In this document: in pieces, positions 42,050 through 51,236 of the stretch
Layout of the letters: each line of letters begins with the position of its first letter
Numbering within the stretch: position 1 is the first letter of the stretch
NCBI GenBank assembly: GCA_036782775.1
Contig: DAIPYJ010000002.1
Coordinates: forward strand, 1-64,000
DNA length: 64,000 nt
Direction: 5' to 3'
DNA from: CF-13 sp036782775
Lineage (GTDB): Bacteria; Chloroflexota; Dormibacteria; CF-121
Translations under genes and position numbers: made by a program
The notes under the pieces: generated by a model
The model's database searches: none
Told to the model about the DNA's origin: nothing
Seen by the model: only the letters and a program-made list of their open reading frames with translations

Positions 42050-43584
42050 ACCCGTCCCTCGGCGATCGCCGCGCGATCGCCGGACGCATGGAGCCGCTTG
42101 CGGCGGGATGGAAGCGGACGGTTCGGTGGCTCGATGCCCAGACCGCCTTTCGACGCCAGATTCCGATCCGCGCCAGGATTGCGCTCTTTGGCGCGGCCGT
42201 GGTCGCCATCACCGTCATCATCTTTAGCGTCCTGGTCTATGTCTTGGTTGAGCAAAGCCTTGTCAATCAGCAGAACGACCTGCTCAACCGTCGGGGACAA
42301 GCCGTCTGGAGCCAGCTCCAGTTCGGCGGCGCCCCCCGTTCGAGCCGGCTCTTTTTCCCGACGGACATCAATTCCAGCCCCGAGATCTTCTTCGAGATCT
42401 TCGACGCGAATGGCACGCCTTATCCAGAAGGCTATTCCGGCCTGATCGGCAACCTCCCCCCGCAGATTCCGTATAGCGCGTTAAAAGTCGCACCCACCGA
42501 CCGCGGCATCTTCGAAGACATCCAACCAACGAATGGCCCGGCCATCCATGCCTATGTCCGCTCCTGGAACCGCCCGGATATCGGCGCCAGCGGCTACCTG
42601 CTGGTAGGACAACCGATCTTTGCGATCGAAGACCAGCTCCGTGATCTGCGGCTGTTTCTCATCGTCGGAACACTGCTGAGCTTGCTGGGCGCCGGCGCCT
42701 TGAGCTGGGTCGTCGCCGGGCGCGCGCTCCGGCCTCTCGTCGAGATGGCGTCGACCGCCGAGACCATCGGCCGGACCCAGGACCTGAGCCGCCGATTGCC
42801 GACGATTCCGGTGAATGATGAGGTCGGGCGCCTGCAACGCAGCTTCAACCAGATGCTCCGGCAACTGGAAGACGCCTACCTTCGCCTGCGCTCGGCGCTG
42901 ACGGCGCAACGACGTTTTGTTGCCGACGCCTCCCACGAGCTGCGCACGCCGCTGACCACTATCCGGGGAAACGTCGGCCTACTGCTGAAGCGGGATGACA
43001 TCACCACCGAAGACCGAAGTGCAGCGCTCGAGGACATCGCCAGCGAGAGCGAGCGGATGGCCCGCCTCGTGCAAGACCTGCTCACGCTGGCCCGGGCCGA
43101 CGCCGGCTATCACCTCGACAAACTTCCGCTCGACCTCCGCCCGATCGTCGAGGACGTATCACGCCAGGCGCAGAAACTGCAACCGACGCGGCGCGTCGAC
43201 CTCCTCGATGGACAGCCGGCGATCGTCAACGGCAATGCCGACGCGCTCAAGCAGCTGCTCTGGATCCTGATCGACAACGCTTTCAAGCACACCGGCGACG
43301 GCGGCCACGTCCAGGTCGAGATGAAGCCGGGTGATCGGTGGGCTACCCTGGTGGTCAGCGACGACGGGCCGGGGATCCCCCAGCAGGATCTGGAGCGGAT
43401 CTTCGAGCGCTTTTACCAGTCGGACGCGTCGCGGACCGGGGAGGGCACCGGGCTGGGGCTTGCCATCGCCCGCTGGATCACGCGGGAACACGGCGGCCGC
43501 GTCTTTGCCGGCAACAATCCGCAGGGCGGGGCGCGCTTCACGGTCGAGCTCCCGGTCGGGCCCCAAGTCTTAGGGAAGTCTTAG
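42046..43584 (+). CDS. Sensor histidine kinase (MprB-like)
   Basis: The 512-residue kinase has membrane helices near residues 44-69 and 203-226 flanking a periplasmic domain of about 130 residues. A HAMP linker (GRALRPLVEMASTAETIGRT) leads to HisKA with phospho-acceptor H297 in ADASHELRTPL. The ATPase domain has the N box LIDNAFKHTGDG, G1 SDDGPGIP and G2 GEGTGLGLAIA. The signal sensed is unknown. The gene is translationally coupled to the regulator by an ATGA overlap, and the downstream protease is probably part of the same response. Confidence 0.94.
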   Translation: MNPSLGDRRAIAGRMEPLAAGWKRTVRWLDAQTAFRRQIPIRARIALFGAAVVAITVIIFSVLVYVLVEQSLVNQQNDLLNRRGQAVWSQLQFGGAPRSSRLFFPTDINSSPEIFFEIFDANGTPYPEGYSGLIGNLPPQIPYSALKVAPTDRGIFEDIQPTNGPAIHAYVRSWNRPDIGASGYLLVGQPIFAIEDQLRDLRLFLIVGTLLSLLGAGALSWVVAGRALRPLVEMASTAETIGRTQDLSRRLPTIPVNDEVGRLQRSFNQMLRQLEDAYLRLRSALTAQRRFVADASHELRTPLTTIRGNVGLLLKRDDITTEDRSAALEDIASESERMARLVQDLLTLARADAGYHLDKLPLDLRPIVEDVSRQAQKLQPTRRVDLLDGQPAIVNGNADALKQLLWILIDNAFKHTGDGGHVQVEMKPGDRWATLVVSDDGPGIPQQDLERIFERFYQSDASRTGEGTGLGLAIARWITREHGGRVFAGNNPQGGARFTVELPVGPQVLGKS

Positions 43585-43639
43585 ATGGAGTTCATAGGCT
43601 GCTCATTGGCATTGATCAGGATCAACGTTGGGTAAGGCA

Positions 43640-44962
43640 ATGCAGGACCCATTGGTGCACGACCCCGAGAAAGGCTTTCCCGAATTTCCCGCGCGCGACG
43701 TTGCGCCGCGTGATTACGCGACGACGCACGACTACTCATCGCCGGAGTACGGCTTTCCCGAGCCGCCCGAGTCGCCAACGGAGCCTGCGCCGCCCTCTGG
43801 ACCGGTTCCCTCCTTTCCCCACCGTCCGGCGCGCAGCATGGCTACGGCCATGCTTGCCGCCGGGCTGGTCATTGGCAGCATCGGCGGCGGGGCAATCGGT
43901 GCCCTGCTTGCCAACCACCGGACGGCGAACCTCTCCGGGCAGTCCGCGGCCGCAAGCGGCAATCCAGGAGTCGCGGCGCCCGCGCCCTCGCCCGGCTCGT
44001 ATGCGGCCATCTATCAGCAGACCAAAGACGGCGTCGTGACCATCACCACCCAGGTGAATGGCGGCGGCGGCTTCCGCTCCTTCTCGCAGGCGCAGGGCTC
44101 AGGCATCGAGGTCGATAAGAAGGGTGACATCCTGACCAACGCCCACGTCGTCGACGGTGCCTCGCAGGTCCAGGTTCAGTTCAGCGACGGCAAGACCACG
44201 ACCGGCAAGGTCAAAGGCGTCGATCAGAGCGCCGACCTGGCGGTGGTCCAGGTCTCGGTCGCCCAGGACCAGCTCCATCCGCTTCCGACCGGCAACTCCG
44301 ACACGCTCCAGGTCGGTGACACCGCGCTGGCGATCGGCACGCCGTTTGGGCTGCAGGGCAGCTTTACCGCCGGCATCATTTCCGGACTGAACCGCACCAC
44401 GACCGCGCCGAACGGCCGCGCGCTCACCGGCATGATCCAGACCGATGCGCCGATCAATCCGGGCAATTCCGGCGGTCCGCTGCTCGACGGTCGCGGTCAG
44501 CTGATCGGCGTCAATGATTCGATCGACAGCCCGGTCGAGGGCAATGTGGGCGTGGGCTTTGCCATCCCGGTCAACCGCGCCACCAACCTGCTAACTCCGC
44601 TCGAAGCCGGGCAAGCGGTGCAGCATCCGTGGCTCGGTATCAGCGGCGAAACGTTGACGCCGGACACCGCAAACCAGCTGGGCATCAGCGGCGCCAGCAG
44701 CGGCGTCCTGGTCGTCGAGGTCGTCCCCAATGGCCCGTCATCGAAGGCAGGCCTGCAGGCGAGCGGTCAGCCGGACGCGAGCGATGACGTGATCACGGCC
44801 ATCGACGGGCACAGTCTGTCAACCATCGACCAGCTGACTCAGTACCTGGACACCAAGAAGGTCGGCGACCACGTCACCCTGACGATCGTGCGCAACGGGC
44901 AGAAGATGTCCGTCGGCGTGACGCTGGGCAATTTCCAGGCCCAGCCATCCTCCACGCCCTAA
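43640..44962 (+). CDS. HtrA/DegP-like serine protease with PDZ domain
   Basis: The protein of about 440 residues has a Pro-rich cytoplasmic N-terminus, one membrane helix (residues about 68-90), a trypsin-like domain and a C-terminal PDZ domain. The catalytic triad is visible: H169 in TNAHVVDG, D199 in SADLAVVQV and S277 in PGNSGGPLL. PDZ elements are GISGETLTPD and VVPNGPSSKAGLQASG. Anchored HtrA proteases degrade misfolded envelope proteins. ATG at 43640 is preferred; a TTG four codons earlier is possible. It lies directly after the two-component pair, a link known in actinobacteria. Confidence 0.93.
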   Translation: MQDPLVHDPEKGFPEFPARDVAPRDYATTHDYSSPEYGFPEPPESPTEPAPPSGPVPSFPHRPARSMATAMLAAGLVIGSIGGGAIGALLANHRTANLSGQSAAASGNPGVAAPAPSPGSYAAIYQQTKDGVVTITTQVNGGGGFRSFSQAQGSGIEVDKKGDILTNAHVVDGASQVQVQFSDGKTTTGKVKGVDQSADLAVVQVSVAQDQLHPLPTGNSDTLQVGDTALAIGTPFGLQGSFTAGIISGLNRTTTAPNGRALTGMIQTDAPINPGNSGGPLLDGRGQLIGVNDSIDSPVEGNVGVGFAIPVNRATNLLTPLEAGQAVQHPWLGISGETLTPDTANQLGISGASSGVLVVEVVPNGPSSKAGLQASGQPDASDDVITAIDGHSLSTIDQLTQYLDTKKVGDHVTLTIVRNGQKMSVGVTLGNFQAQPSSTP

Positions 44963-45007
44963 AGCCCGCGCTCTTAATAAAAGCTTAGCTCGACCTCATC
45001 GGGCTTT
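44961..45007 (+). other. Long-loop inverted repeat between htrA-like and macA-like genes
   Basis: AAAGCCCG (44961-44968, overlapping the stop codon) and CGGGCTTT (45000-45007) are perfect 8-nt inverted arms, 31 nt apart. A hairpin could limit read-through between the two genes, but no U-run follows. Confidence 0.35.
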
Positions 45008-45024
45008 CAAGCGCCCAGCGGAAG

Positions 45025-46542
45025 ATGGGCGTCGCAATGCGTCAGCCCACGCTCAAACCGCTGCCGGTTCCCGCGCGCGCCGGCTGGTTTAGCGGCACCC
45101 GCGCCTGGCTGATCGGCCTTGGACTCGTCGCGGTTCTCCTTGCCGGCCTGATCGCTCACGACACCGTCTTTGCGCAGCCGGCCGCGACCCCGATCCGTAC
45201 CGCCACCGCCGATGTCGGCACCGTGCAATCGATCGTCAGCGGCACCGGTTCGCTCGAGCCGGCCGGGCGGATGAACATCAACTTCAAGACCGCCGGCACG
45301 CTGACCGAGGTCGACGTCAAGGTGGGCGACAAGGTGACGACCGGCCAGGTGCTGGCGCGGATCGATGGCAGCACCCAGCAGGCCTCGCTTGCCCAAGCCC
45401 AGGCTTCGCTGGCGTCGGCGCAGGCCAACCTTCAATCCGTCCAGTCGCCGCTGACTGGTGCCCAGGTGGTCCAGCTGCAGCACCAGGTGACCGCCGCACA
45501 GCAGAACTACAGCAACACCGTCGCATCGGTCAATGCGCAAAACCAGGCCGACGGGACCACGGTAGCCAACGACCAGGCCAAGGTCAACGCCGATTGTCCC
45601 AGCGGACCCAGCTGTTCCCAGGACCAGACGCAGCTGAGTAACGACCGAACCAAACAGAACATGGACGCGATCAGTGGGCAAGGGCGCATCAACTCCGCCT
45701 CCCAACAAATCACGTCGTCTCAAGACAGCCTGAACGTTCAGTCGCAGGTCAAGCCCAACTCGCTGGCTGCCGCCCAGGCGCAGCTCGCTTCAGCGCAGGC
45801 GCAGCTGCAGGCCGCGCAGCTGGCCGCCAACCAGACCACGCTGACGGCTCCGACCTCCGGCGTGGTGATCAGCATCAACGGTGTTCCCGGCGAGGCGGTC
45901 GCCGGTGGCGGCTCAGGATCGACGGCGCAGGCGCCGGGGACCATCGCGCCGCAACCGTCGTCAGGCAGCAGTGCCGGCGGGTCGGGCGCCAGCGCTTTCA
46001 TGGTGATCGACGACAACAGCAGCCTGGTGGCGGTGATGCCGTTTGCCGAGACCGACGCCGCCAAGCTGGCCAACAACCAGACCGCAGCGCTGAGCTTTGA
46101 CGCCATCCCGAATCTGAGCATTACCGGGCGCGTGCTCAGCATCAGCCCGACGGCGACGGTGGTCAGCAATGTCGTGGACTATTACGTCAGCTTCGTGCTG
46201 AATCGAATCGACGCGCGCCTGCGCGAAGGGATGACGGTCAACGCCGCCGTCACCGTCGCCGAGGCGGACAACGCGGTGCGCGTGCCGAACGCCGCCGTTC
46301 ACACCACGGGAGGCACCACCATGGTCAGCGTGCTCAGCAATGGGCAGCAGGTACCGACTGAGGTGGTCCCGGGCGTGGTTGGCGATACCTATACGGAGAT
46401 CAAGGCCGGTCTCAACGCCGGCGACAAAGTCGTACTGCCATCCCTGCGCACAGGAACGACCACGACCGGCGGCGGTTTCAAAGGAGGCGGCCTGGGCGGC
46501 CTCGGCGGTGGTGGAGGCTTCCGAGTCGGCGGCGGCGGGTGA
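45025..46542 (+). CDS. Efflux periplasmic adaptor (MacA/HlyD-like)
   Basis: The 505-residue membrane-fusion protein has one N-terminal membrane helix (GLGLVAVLLAGLIAHDTVFA), a barrel-hairpin region with a lipoyl-like motif (VKVGDKVTTGQVLARIDGST), a long Gln/Ala-rich coiled-coil hairpin, and C-terminal beta domains. The coiled coil includes an unusual Cys pair in DCPSGPSCSQDQ. The tail is glycine-rich (GGFKGGGLGG, GGGGFRVGGGG). It links MacB to the envelope. The 3' end overlaps the ATPase gene by 4 nt (GTGA). Confidence 0.9.
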   Translation: MGVAMRQPTLKPLPVPARAGWFSGTRAWLIGLGLVAVLLAGLIAHDTVFAQPAATPIRTATADVGTVQSIVSGTGSLEPAGRMNINFKTAGTLTEVDVKVGDKVTTGQVLARIDGSTQQASLAQAQASLASAQANLQSVQSPLTGAQVVQLQHQVTAAQQNYSNTVASVNAQNQADGTTVANDQAKVNADCPSGPSCSQDQTQLSNDRTKQNMDAISGQGRINSASQQITSSQDSLNVQSQVKPNSLAAAQAQLASAQAQLQAAQLAANQTTLTAPTSGVVISINGVPGEAVAGGGSGSTAQAPGTIAPQPSSGSSAGGSGASAFMVIDDNSSLVAVMPFAETDAAKLANNQTAALSFDAIPNLSITGRVLSISPTATVVSNVVDYYVSFVLNRIDARLREGMTVNAAVTVAEADNAVRVPNAAVHTTGGTTMVSVLSNGQQVPTEVVPGVVGDTYTEIKAGLNAGDKVVLPSLRTGTTTTGGGFKGGGLGGLGGGGGFRVGGGG

Positions 46543-47252
46543 TCACCCTCGAGGGGATCACGAAGATTTACCGCACCGGTGCGGTAGAAGTGGCGGCGCT
46601 GAGGGGCATCTCGCTGCACATCCCGGAAGGCGAGTTCGTCGCCATCATGGGACCATCGGGCTCCGGCAAGAGCACGCTGATGAACGTCATCGGCTGCCTC
46701 GACCTGCCGACCGCAGGGACGTACATCCTCGATGGCTATGACGTCTCAGACCTGACCGAGGATCAGCTCGCCTGGATCCGCAACCGGAAGATCGGCTTCG
46801 TCTTTCAGTCGTTCAACCTCATTCCGCGAGTTAGCGCCCTGCACAACGTCGAGATGCCATTGATCTATGCCGGCGACGCGCAACAGCGGCAGGAGCGGGC
46901 AGTGGCGGCGCTCGAGGCCGTCGGTCTGGCGGAGCGCGCCCGGCATATCCCGAGCGAGCTCTCAGGCGGGCAGCAGCAGCGGGTCGCGATCGCCCGCGCG
47001 CTCGTGACCGATCCGGCCATCCTGCTGGCCGACGAGCCGACCGGGAACCTCGATAGCGAATCGAGCACCGAGATCATGAAACTGCTGCGGGACCTCAACG
47101 ACCAGGGCCGGACGATCGTCCTCATCACCCACGAGCCCGATATCGCCGCCTTCGCGCAGCGAGTCGTCCGCCTGCGCGACGGGCTGATCGTGAGCGACGA
47201 GCCCAGCCCCGACGTCATCAGCCGGAGCAGCGCCGAGGTCGCCCCCGCGTGA
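46539..47252 (+). CDS. ABC transporter ATPase (MacB-type)
   Basis: The 237-residue ATPase has Walker A GPSGSGKSTLMNVIG, signature LSGGQQQRVAIARAL, Walker B ILLADEPTGNLDSES, and the ITHEPDIA His switch. LTEDQLAWIRNRKIGFVFQS is typical of the LolD/MacB group. It starts with GTG inside the adaptor gene and ends inside the permease gene, so the three proteins are coupled. Together they form a tripartite-like efflux or lipoprotein/peptide export system driven from the cytoplasmic side. Confidence 0.95.
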   Translation: MITLEGITKIYRTGAVEVAALRGISLHIPEGEFVAIMGPSGSGKSTLMNVIGCLDLPTAGTYILDGYDVSDLTEDQLAWIRNRKIGFVFQSFNLIPRVSALHNVEMPLIYAGDAQQRQERAVAALEAVGLAERARHIPSELSGGQQQRVAIARALVTDPAILLADEPTGNLDSESSTEIMKLLRDLNDQGRTIVLITHEPDIAAFAQRVVRLRDGLIVSDEPSPDVISRSSAEVAPA

Positions 47253-48487
47253 GCATCCTCGAGGGCCTGCGCCTCGCCGTCAGCGGACTGCTTGCCAACC
47301 GGCTGCGTTCCGCGCTGACCATGCTCGGCATCCTGATCGGCGTCTCCGCCGTCATCCTGCTGGTCGGCGTCGGGAACGGCTCGTCGGTTGCGGTGCAGCA
47401 GCAAATCCAGTCCCTTGGGTCCAACTTGCTTACCGTGTTTCCCTCGAATGCTCGCGGCAGCGGCGGCGTGGCCCAGGGATTCGGCACCGGTTCGAGCCTG
47501 ACGCTCGACGACGTCACCGCGATTAGCAACAAGCAAGCCGCGCCGGATGTCGTCACCGCCATCCCGAGTGCCAATGGTCGCGCGCAACTGATCTATCAGA
47601 ACCAGAACTGGAGCAGCAGCCTGACCGGTACCACGCAGGACTTTCCCTCGGTCCGTAATTACCAACTGGCAAGCGGCCAGTTCTTCACCGCCGCCGACGT
47701 CGCCGGATCCAGCCGCGTTGCCGTCATCGGCCAGACCACCGTGACCAACCTGTTCGGCAGCAACGATCCGATCGGACAGACGATGAAGGTCAACGGCCAG
47801 AGCTTCCGTGTCATCGGCGTCTTCGGGCAGAAAGGGTCATCTGGCGGCTTCAACAACCAGGATGACCTCGTGGTCGTGCCGATCACCTCCGCTTGGAATT
47901 ACCTGCTTGGCGGCCGCGGCCGAAACGTCCAGCAGATCTACGTCGAGGCCGCGAGCGCCCAGGCGACCACCGCCGCAAGCAACGAGGTGAGCCAGATCCT
48001 GCTCGACCGTCACCACATTTCCGATCCGACGCAGGCGGACTTTCAGATTCTGAGCCAGCAGGACGTGCTCAACAGCGCCTCACAGACAACCGGGGTGTTG
48101 ACCCTGATGCTGGGCGCGATCGCCGGCATCTCACTGGTCGTCGGCGGCATCGGAATCATGAACATCATGCTGGTAACGGTCACCGAGCGGACCCGCGAGA
48201 TCGGCATTCGGAAGGCGATCGGCGCCCGCCGGCAGGACATCCTGCTTCAGTTCCTGATCGAATCGATGTTTCTCTCCGGCATCGGTGGGGCGCTCGGCAT
48301 CCTGATCGCTTTCGGGCTGTCGCCGCTGCTGCCCCTGGCGGTTTCAGCACTGCCGGCACCCATCATCTCCATGCCTTCCGTGTTCATGGCGTTCGGCATT
48401 TCTGTCGGTATCGGTCTGTTCTTCGGCCTCTATCCCGCTAATCGGGCGGCCGGTCTCCGTCCGATCGAGGCGCTTCGCTACGAATGA
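47249..48487 (+). CDS. ABC transporter permease (MacB-type)
   Basis: The 412-residue permease has an N-terminal helix (LANRLRSALTMLGILIGVSA), a large extracytoplasmic domain rich in Ser/Asn/Gln, and three C-terminal helices with the family segments GGIGIMNIMLVTVTERTREI and IGIRKAIGARRQDILLQFLI. This is the MacB/FtsX membrane topology. It overlaps the ATPase by 4 nt (GTGA). A small exported protein gene with a strong ribosome site follows after 19 nt. Confidence 0.94.
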   Translation: MSILEGLRLAVSGLLANRLRSALTMLGILIGVSAVILLVGVGNGSSVAVQQQIQSLGSNLLTVFPSNARGSGGVAQGFGTGSSLTLDDVTAISNKQAAPDVVTAIPSANGRAQLIYQNQNWSSSLTGTTQDFPSVRNYQLASGQFFTAADVAGSSRVAVIGQTTVTNLFGSNDPIGQTMKVNGQSFRVIGVFGQKGSSGGFNNQDDLVVVPITSAWNYLLGGRGRNVQQIYVEAASAQATTAASNEVSQILLDRHHISDPTQADFQILSQQDVLNSASQTTGVLTLMLGAIAGISLVVGGIGIMNIMLVTVTERTREIGIRKAIGARRQDILLQFLIESMFLSGIGGALGILIAFGLSPLLPLAVSALPAPIISMPSVFMAFGISVGIGLFFGLYPANRAAGLRPIEALRYE

Positions 48488-48506
48488 ACCCCAAGGAGGT
48501 CCTGCA

Positions 48507-49004
48507 TTGATCAAGCTCCCGATCGCTGCGCTCATCGTCGTCGTCGCCCTGCTGGGCGGTTTCTATGGTGGATACAAGGTCGGGGGCGGCGGAACCGCCA
48601 ACGCGGCTGCGGCCAGCTCCAGCAACAACACCACACGCGGCTCGAACTTCTTCGGAGCCGGGGGCCGATTGGCGGCCGCCTGCCCGAGCCCGGGTGCATC
48701 GCCAAGCGCTGCCCCATCTGGCGCGGCGGCCCGACGCGGCGCGACCGGCACGGTGACAAACCTGACCTCCAGCTCGATGACCGTGCATGACACCCGCTGC
48801 AACATCGACGTGAAGGTGACCTTCGATCAAAGCGTGATCGTTCGCAAGACGACGCTGGGCTCGAGCTCAGACCTGCAAGAGAACCAGAGCGTGACCGTGA
48901 CCGGCACGCGGCAGGCTGACGGCAGCGTCAAGGCGAACAGCATCACGATCGTTCCCGCCGGCACCGGCGGGTTCGGTGGCTTCGGCGGCGGCAACGGCGG
49001 CTGA
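48507..49004 (+). CDS. Small exported protein, DUF5666-like
   Basis: The 165-residue protein has an N-terminal membrane/signal segment (IAALIVVVALLGGFYGGYKV), a Ser/Pro/Ala linker, and one small beta domain (TGTVTNLTSSSMTVHDTRCN, VKVTFDQSVIVRKTTL, VTVTGTRQADGSVKANSI). That resembles DUF5666-type OB-like repeats. The tail is glycine-rich, as in the adaptor protein. Start is TTG at 48507 with a perfect AAGGAGGT 6 nt before it, which settles the start. It is the last gene of the envelope-stress operon and may assist the exporter. Function unknown. Confidence 0.75.
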   Translation: MIKLPIAALIVVVALLGGFYGGYKVGGGGTANAAAASSSNNTTRGSNFFGAGGRLAAACPSPGASPSAAPSGAAARRGATGTVTNLTSSSMTVHDTRCNIDVKVTFDQSVIVRKTTLGSSSDLQENQSVTVTGTRQADGSVKANSITIVPAGTGGFGGFGGGNGG

Positions 49005-49011
49005 GTGGGCT

Positions 49012-49725
49012 CTAAGTGCTGGTTGACGCCGGCTCGCGAGCGGGATCGAGGCGATATCCGGCGCCACGAACGGTGACGATCTCGAAGCCGAGCTTCCCAT
49101 ACTTGCCCAGCTTCTCCCGCAACCAGCGAATGTGCACGTCGACCGTCTTCCGATCGCCTACGTAGTTATAGCCCCAGACCTGTTCGAGCAGGATCTCCCG
49201 GGTAAAGACGCGGCCGGGCCGGTGCACCAGGTAGGCCAGCAACTCCCATTCCTTAGGCGTCAACTTCAACTCGGCATCGTCGACCAGCGCTCGATGCCCG
49301 GCGCGATCGATCCGTAGGCGCCCGACGCGATCTTCCTCAATCTCTGGTTGGACGTCGCGCTGTTCGCTGCGCCGCATCACCGCGGTCATCCGCGCGAAGA
49401 GCTCGCGCAAGGAGAACGGCTTGGTGATGTAGTCGTCGGCGCCGAGCTGGAGGCCGACGACTTTGTCGACCTCGCTATCTTTGGCCGTCAGCATGATGAT
49501 CGGGACGTCGCTCTCCTGGCGCAAGATGCGACAGACTTCGAGCCCGTTCAACTCGGGAAGCATCAGGTCGAGCAGGACGAGGTCTGGCCTTACGCTGCGA
49601 GCCTGGGCCAGGGCCGCGGTCCCATCTTCGGCGACTGTAACCGCATACCCCTCTTTCTTGAGGTTGAAGGTCAGCGTGTCGCGAATCGTCCCGTCATCCT
49701 CGACCACCAGGATGCGCTTCGGCAA
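49012..49725 (-). CDS. phoB: Phosphate-regulon response regulator
   Basis: The 237-residue OmpR-type regulator has the receiver (ILVVEDDGTIRD; D53 in LVLLDLMLPE; ITKPFSLRELF) and the winged helix (LKLTPKEWELLAYLVHRPGR, VDVHIRWLREKLGKYG, VRGAGYRLDP). It is the last gene of the pst operon, starting with TTG directly after the phoU stop, so PhoB is the natural name; RegX3/PhoP-type names in actinobacteria refer to the same role. Its cognate kinase is probably the one at 54265-55365. Confidence 0.9.
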   Translation of the reverse strand: MPKRILVVEDDGTIRDTLTFNLKKEGYAVTVAEDGTAALAQARSVRPDLVLLDLMLPELNGLEVCRILRQESDVPIIMLTAKDSEVDKVVGLQLGADDYITKPFSLRELFARMTAVMRRSEQRDVQPEIEEDRVGRLRIDRAGHRALVDDAELKLTPKEWELLAYLVHRPGRVFTREILLEQVWGYNYVGDRKTVDVHIRWLREKLGKYGKLGFEIVTVRGAGYRLDPAREPASTST

Positions 49726-50385
49726 TCAGCTCAGCTCCACGATGTGGCCGGTATGCAGGAAGACGACATCCTCGGCAATGTTGGTGACGCGGTCGGCGAT
49801 CCGCTCGAGGTCTTTCGCGAGGAAAAGCAGGATGGCCGCCCGTTCCACGCTTGGCGGGTCGGTGAGCATGTAGCCCACCAGTTCCTCCCACAGCCGGTGA
49901 TAGATCGTGTCGACTTCGTCGTCGCGAGCGGCAATCGCCTTCGCCCGTTCTTCGTCGGCTTCGATGACGGCCCCCAGGATCTCGTGAACTTGCGACTCGA
50001 CCAGCTCGGCCATGCGGGGCAGGTCGACGTACGGCTTCAGCAGCGGCATGTTGTTCAGCCGAACAGCAGCTCGCGCGATGCCGACCGCGTGATCGCCCAT
50101 CCGCTCCAGCTCCAACACCATGTGCTGGAAGCTGACGATCAGACGAAGGTCGCGGGCAACCGGCTGCTGCGTCGCCATGATCATGAAAGCACGCTCCCGG
50201 AGCTGCCGGTGCAGCTCATTGACCTCCTCGTCTCGCCCGATCACCTGCTTCGCCAGCGCGTTGTCGCGATCGACCAGCGCCCGCATCGACTCCGCGATCG
50301 CCTGCTCGATCATGCTGCCCATGCGCAGCACGCCAGACTTGAGCTCCGCCAACTCGTGATCAAAGAGGGTCCGGGTGGTCGCCAC
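49726..50385 (-). CDS. phoU: Phosphate signaling protein PhoU
   Basis: The 219-residue protein has two three-helix PhoU repeats. Metal-binding acidic motifs appear in MGDHAVGIARAAV and ERIADRVTNIAEDVVFL, the standard E/DxxxD pattern. PhoU keeps the PhoR kinase inactive when the Pst transporter is saturated. It lies between pstB and phoB, 8 nt after pstB, in the canonical order. Confidence 0.95.
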   Translation of the reverse strand: MATTRTLFDHELAELKSGVLRMGSMIEQAIAESMRALVDRDNALAKQVIGRDEEVNELHRQLRERAFMIMATQQPVARDLRLIVSFQHMVLELERMGDHAVGIARAAVRLNNMPLLKPYVDLPRMAELVESQVHEILGAVIEADEERAKAIAARDDEVDTIYHRLWEELVGYMLTDPPSVERAAILLFLAKDLERIADRVTNIAEDVVFLHTGHIVELS

Positions 50386-50393
50386 GCCGCGCC

Positions 50394-51221
50394 TTACCCG
50401 AAGCGGCCGGTGATGTAATCCTCGGTCCGGCTGTCCTTGGGACGATTGAAAATGTCGTCGGTCGGCCCGAACTCGACGAGTTCACCGGCTCGCCGGTCGT
50501 TCATCAGCATGAACGCGGTGAAATCTGAAACCCGGGCCGCCTGCTGCATGTTGTGCGTCACGATCACGATGGTATACCGGCTTTTCAGCTCTTGCATGAG
50601 CTCTTCGATACGCAGGGTGGCAATCGGATCGAGGGCCGAGGCTGGTTCGTCCATCAGGATGACCTCTGGGATCACCGCCAGCGCGCGCGCCAGGCACAGC
50701 CGCTGCTGCTGGCCGCCGGAAAGGTTGAGCGCCGACCGCCGCAGCCGGTCTTTGACTTCGTCCCAGAGCCCGGTGTCCCTCAGACTCTGCTCGACCACGT
50801 CATGGATTCGCTGCTTCGGCCACCCAAGGATGTGCGGGCCGTAGGCAACGTTGTCATAGATCGATTTGGGAAACGGATTCGGCCGCTGGAAGAGCATCCC
50901 CACCTGGCGGCGGAGCTGGATCACGTCGGTATCCGCCGACAGCACGTTGTGGCCATCGAGCAACACCTCACCGTCCGTTCGCGTCCCCGGCACGAGGTCA
51001 TGCATTCGGTTGAAGATTCTTAGGAAGGTCGTTTTCCCGCAGCCTGAGGGGCCGATCAGCGCCGTGATCTTTCTTGCCTGGACGGCCAGGGAGATATCGT
51101 GCAGCGCCTGAAACTGGCCGTAAAAGAAGTCGACGTGACGAGCGTCCAGCTTGATCTCGTGATCCACTGCTTCGATGCGCGGCGGAGCATGCTCAGTTTG
51201 CATCAGAATGCTTGTCCTCAT
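50394..51221 (-). CDS. pstB: Phosphate ABC transporter ATPase PstB
   Basis: The 275-residue ATPase has Walker A GPSGCGKTTFLRIFNRM, signature LSGGQQQRLCLARAL, Walker B VILMDEPASALDP, and the ITVIVTHNMQQAARVSDF-like His switch region. KLDARHVDFFYGQFQALHDI and the end of the chain (DDIFNRPKDSRTEDYITGRFG, split here as DDIFNRPKD and YITGRFG) are typical of PstB. The start may be ATG 51221 or 51203 (GAGGA 10 nt upstream of the latter). It energises PstCA for high-affinity phosphate import. Confidence 0.96.
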   Translation of the reverse strand: MRTSILMQTEHAPPRIEAVDHEIKLDARHVDFFYGQFQALHDISLAVQARKITALIGPSGCGKTTFLRIFNRMHDLVPGTRTDGEVLLDGHNVLSADTDVIQLRRQVGMLFQRPNPFPKSIYDNVAYGPHILGWPKQRIHDVVEQSLRDTGLWDEVKDRLRRSALNLSGGQQQRLCLARALAVIPEVILMDEPASALDPIATLRIEELMQELKSRYTIVIVTHNMQQAARVSDFTAFMLMNDRRAGELVEFGPTDDIFNRPKDSRTEDYITGRFG

Positions 51222-51236
51222 TCTCTCGTAGCGTGC

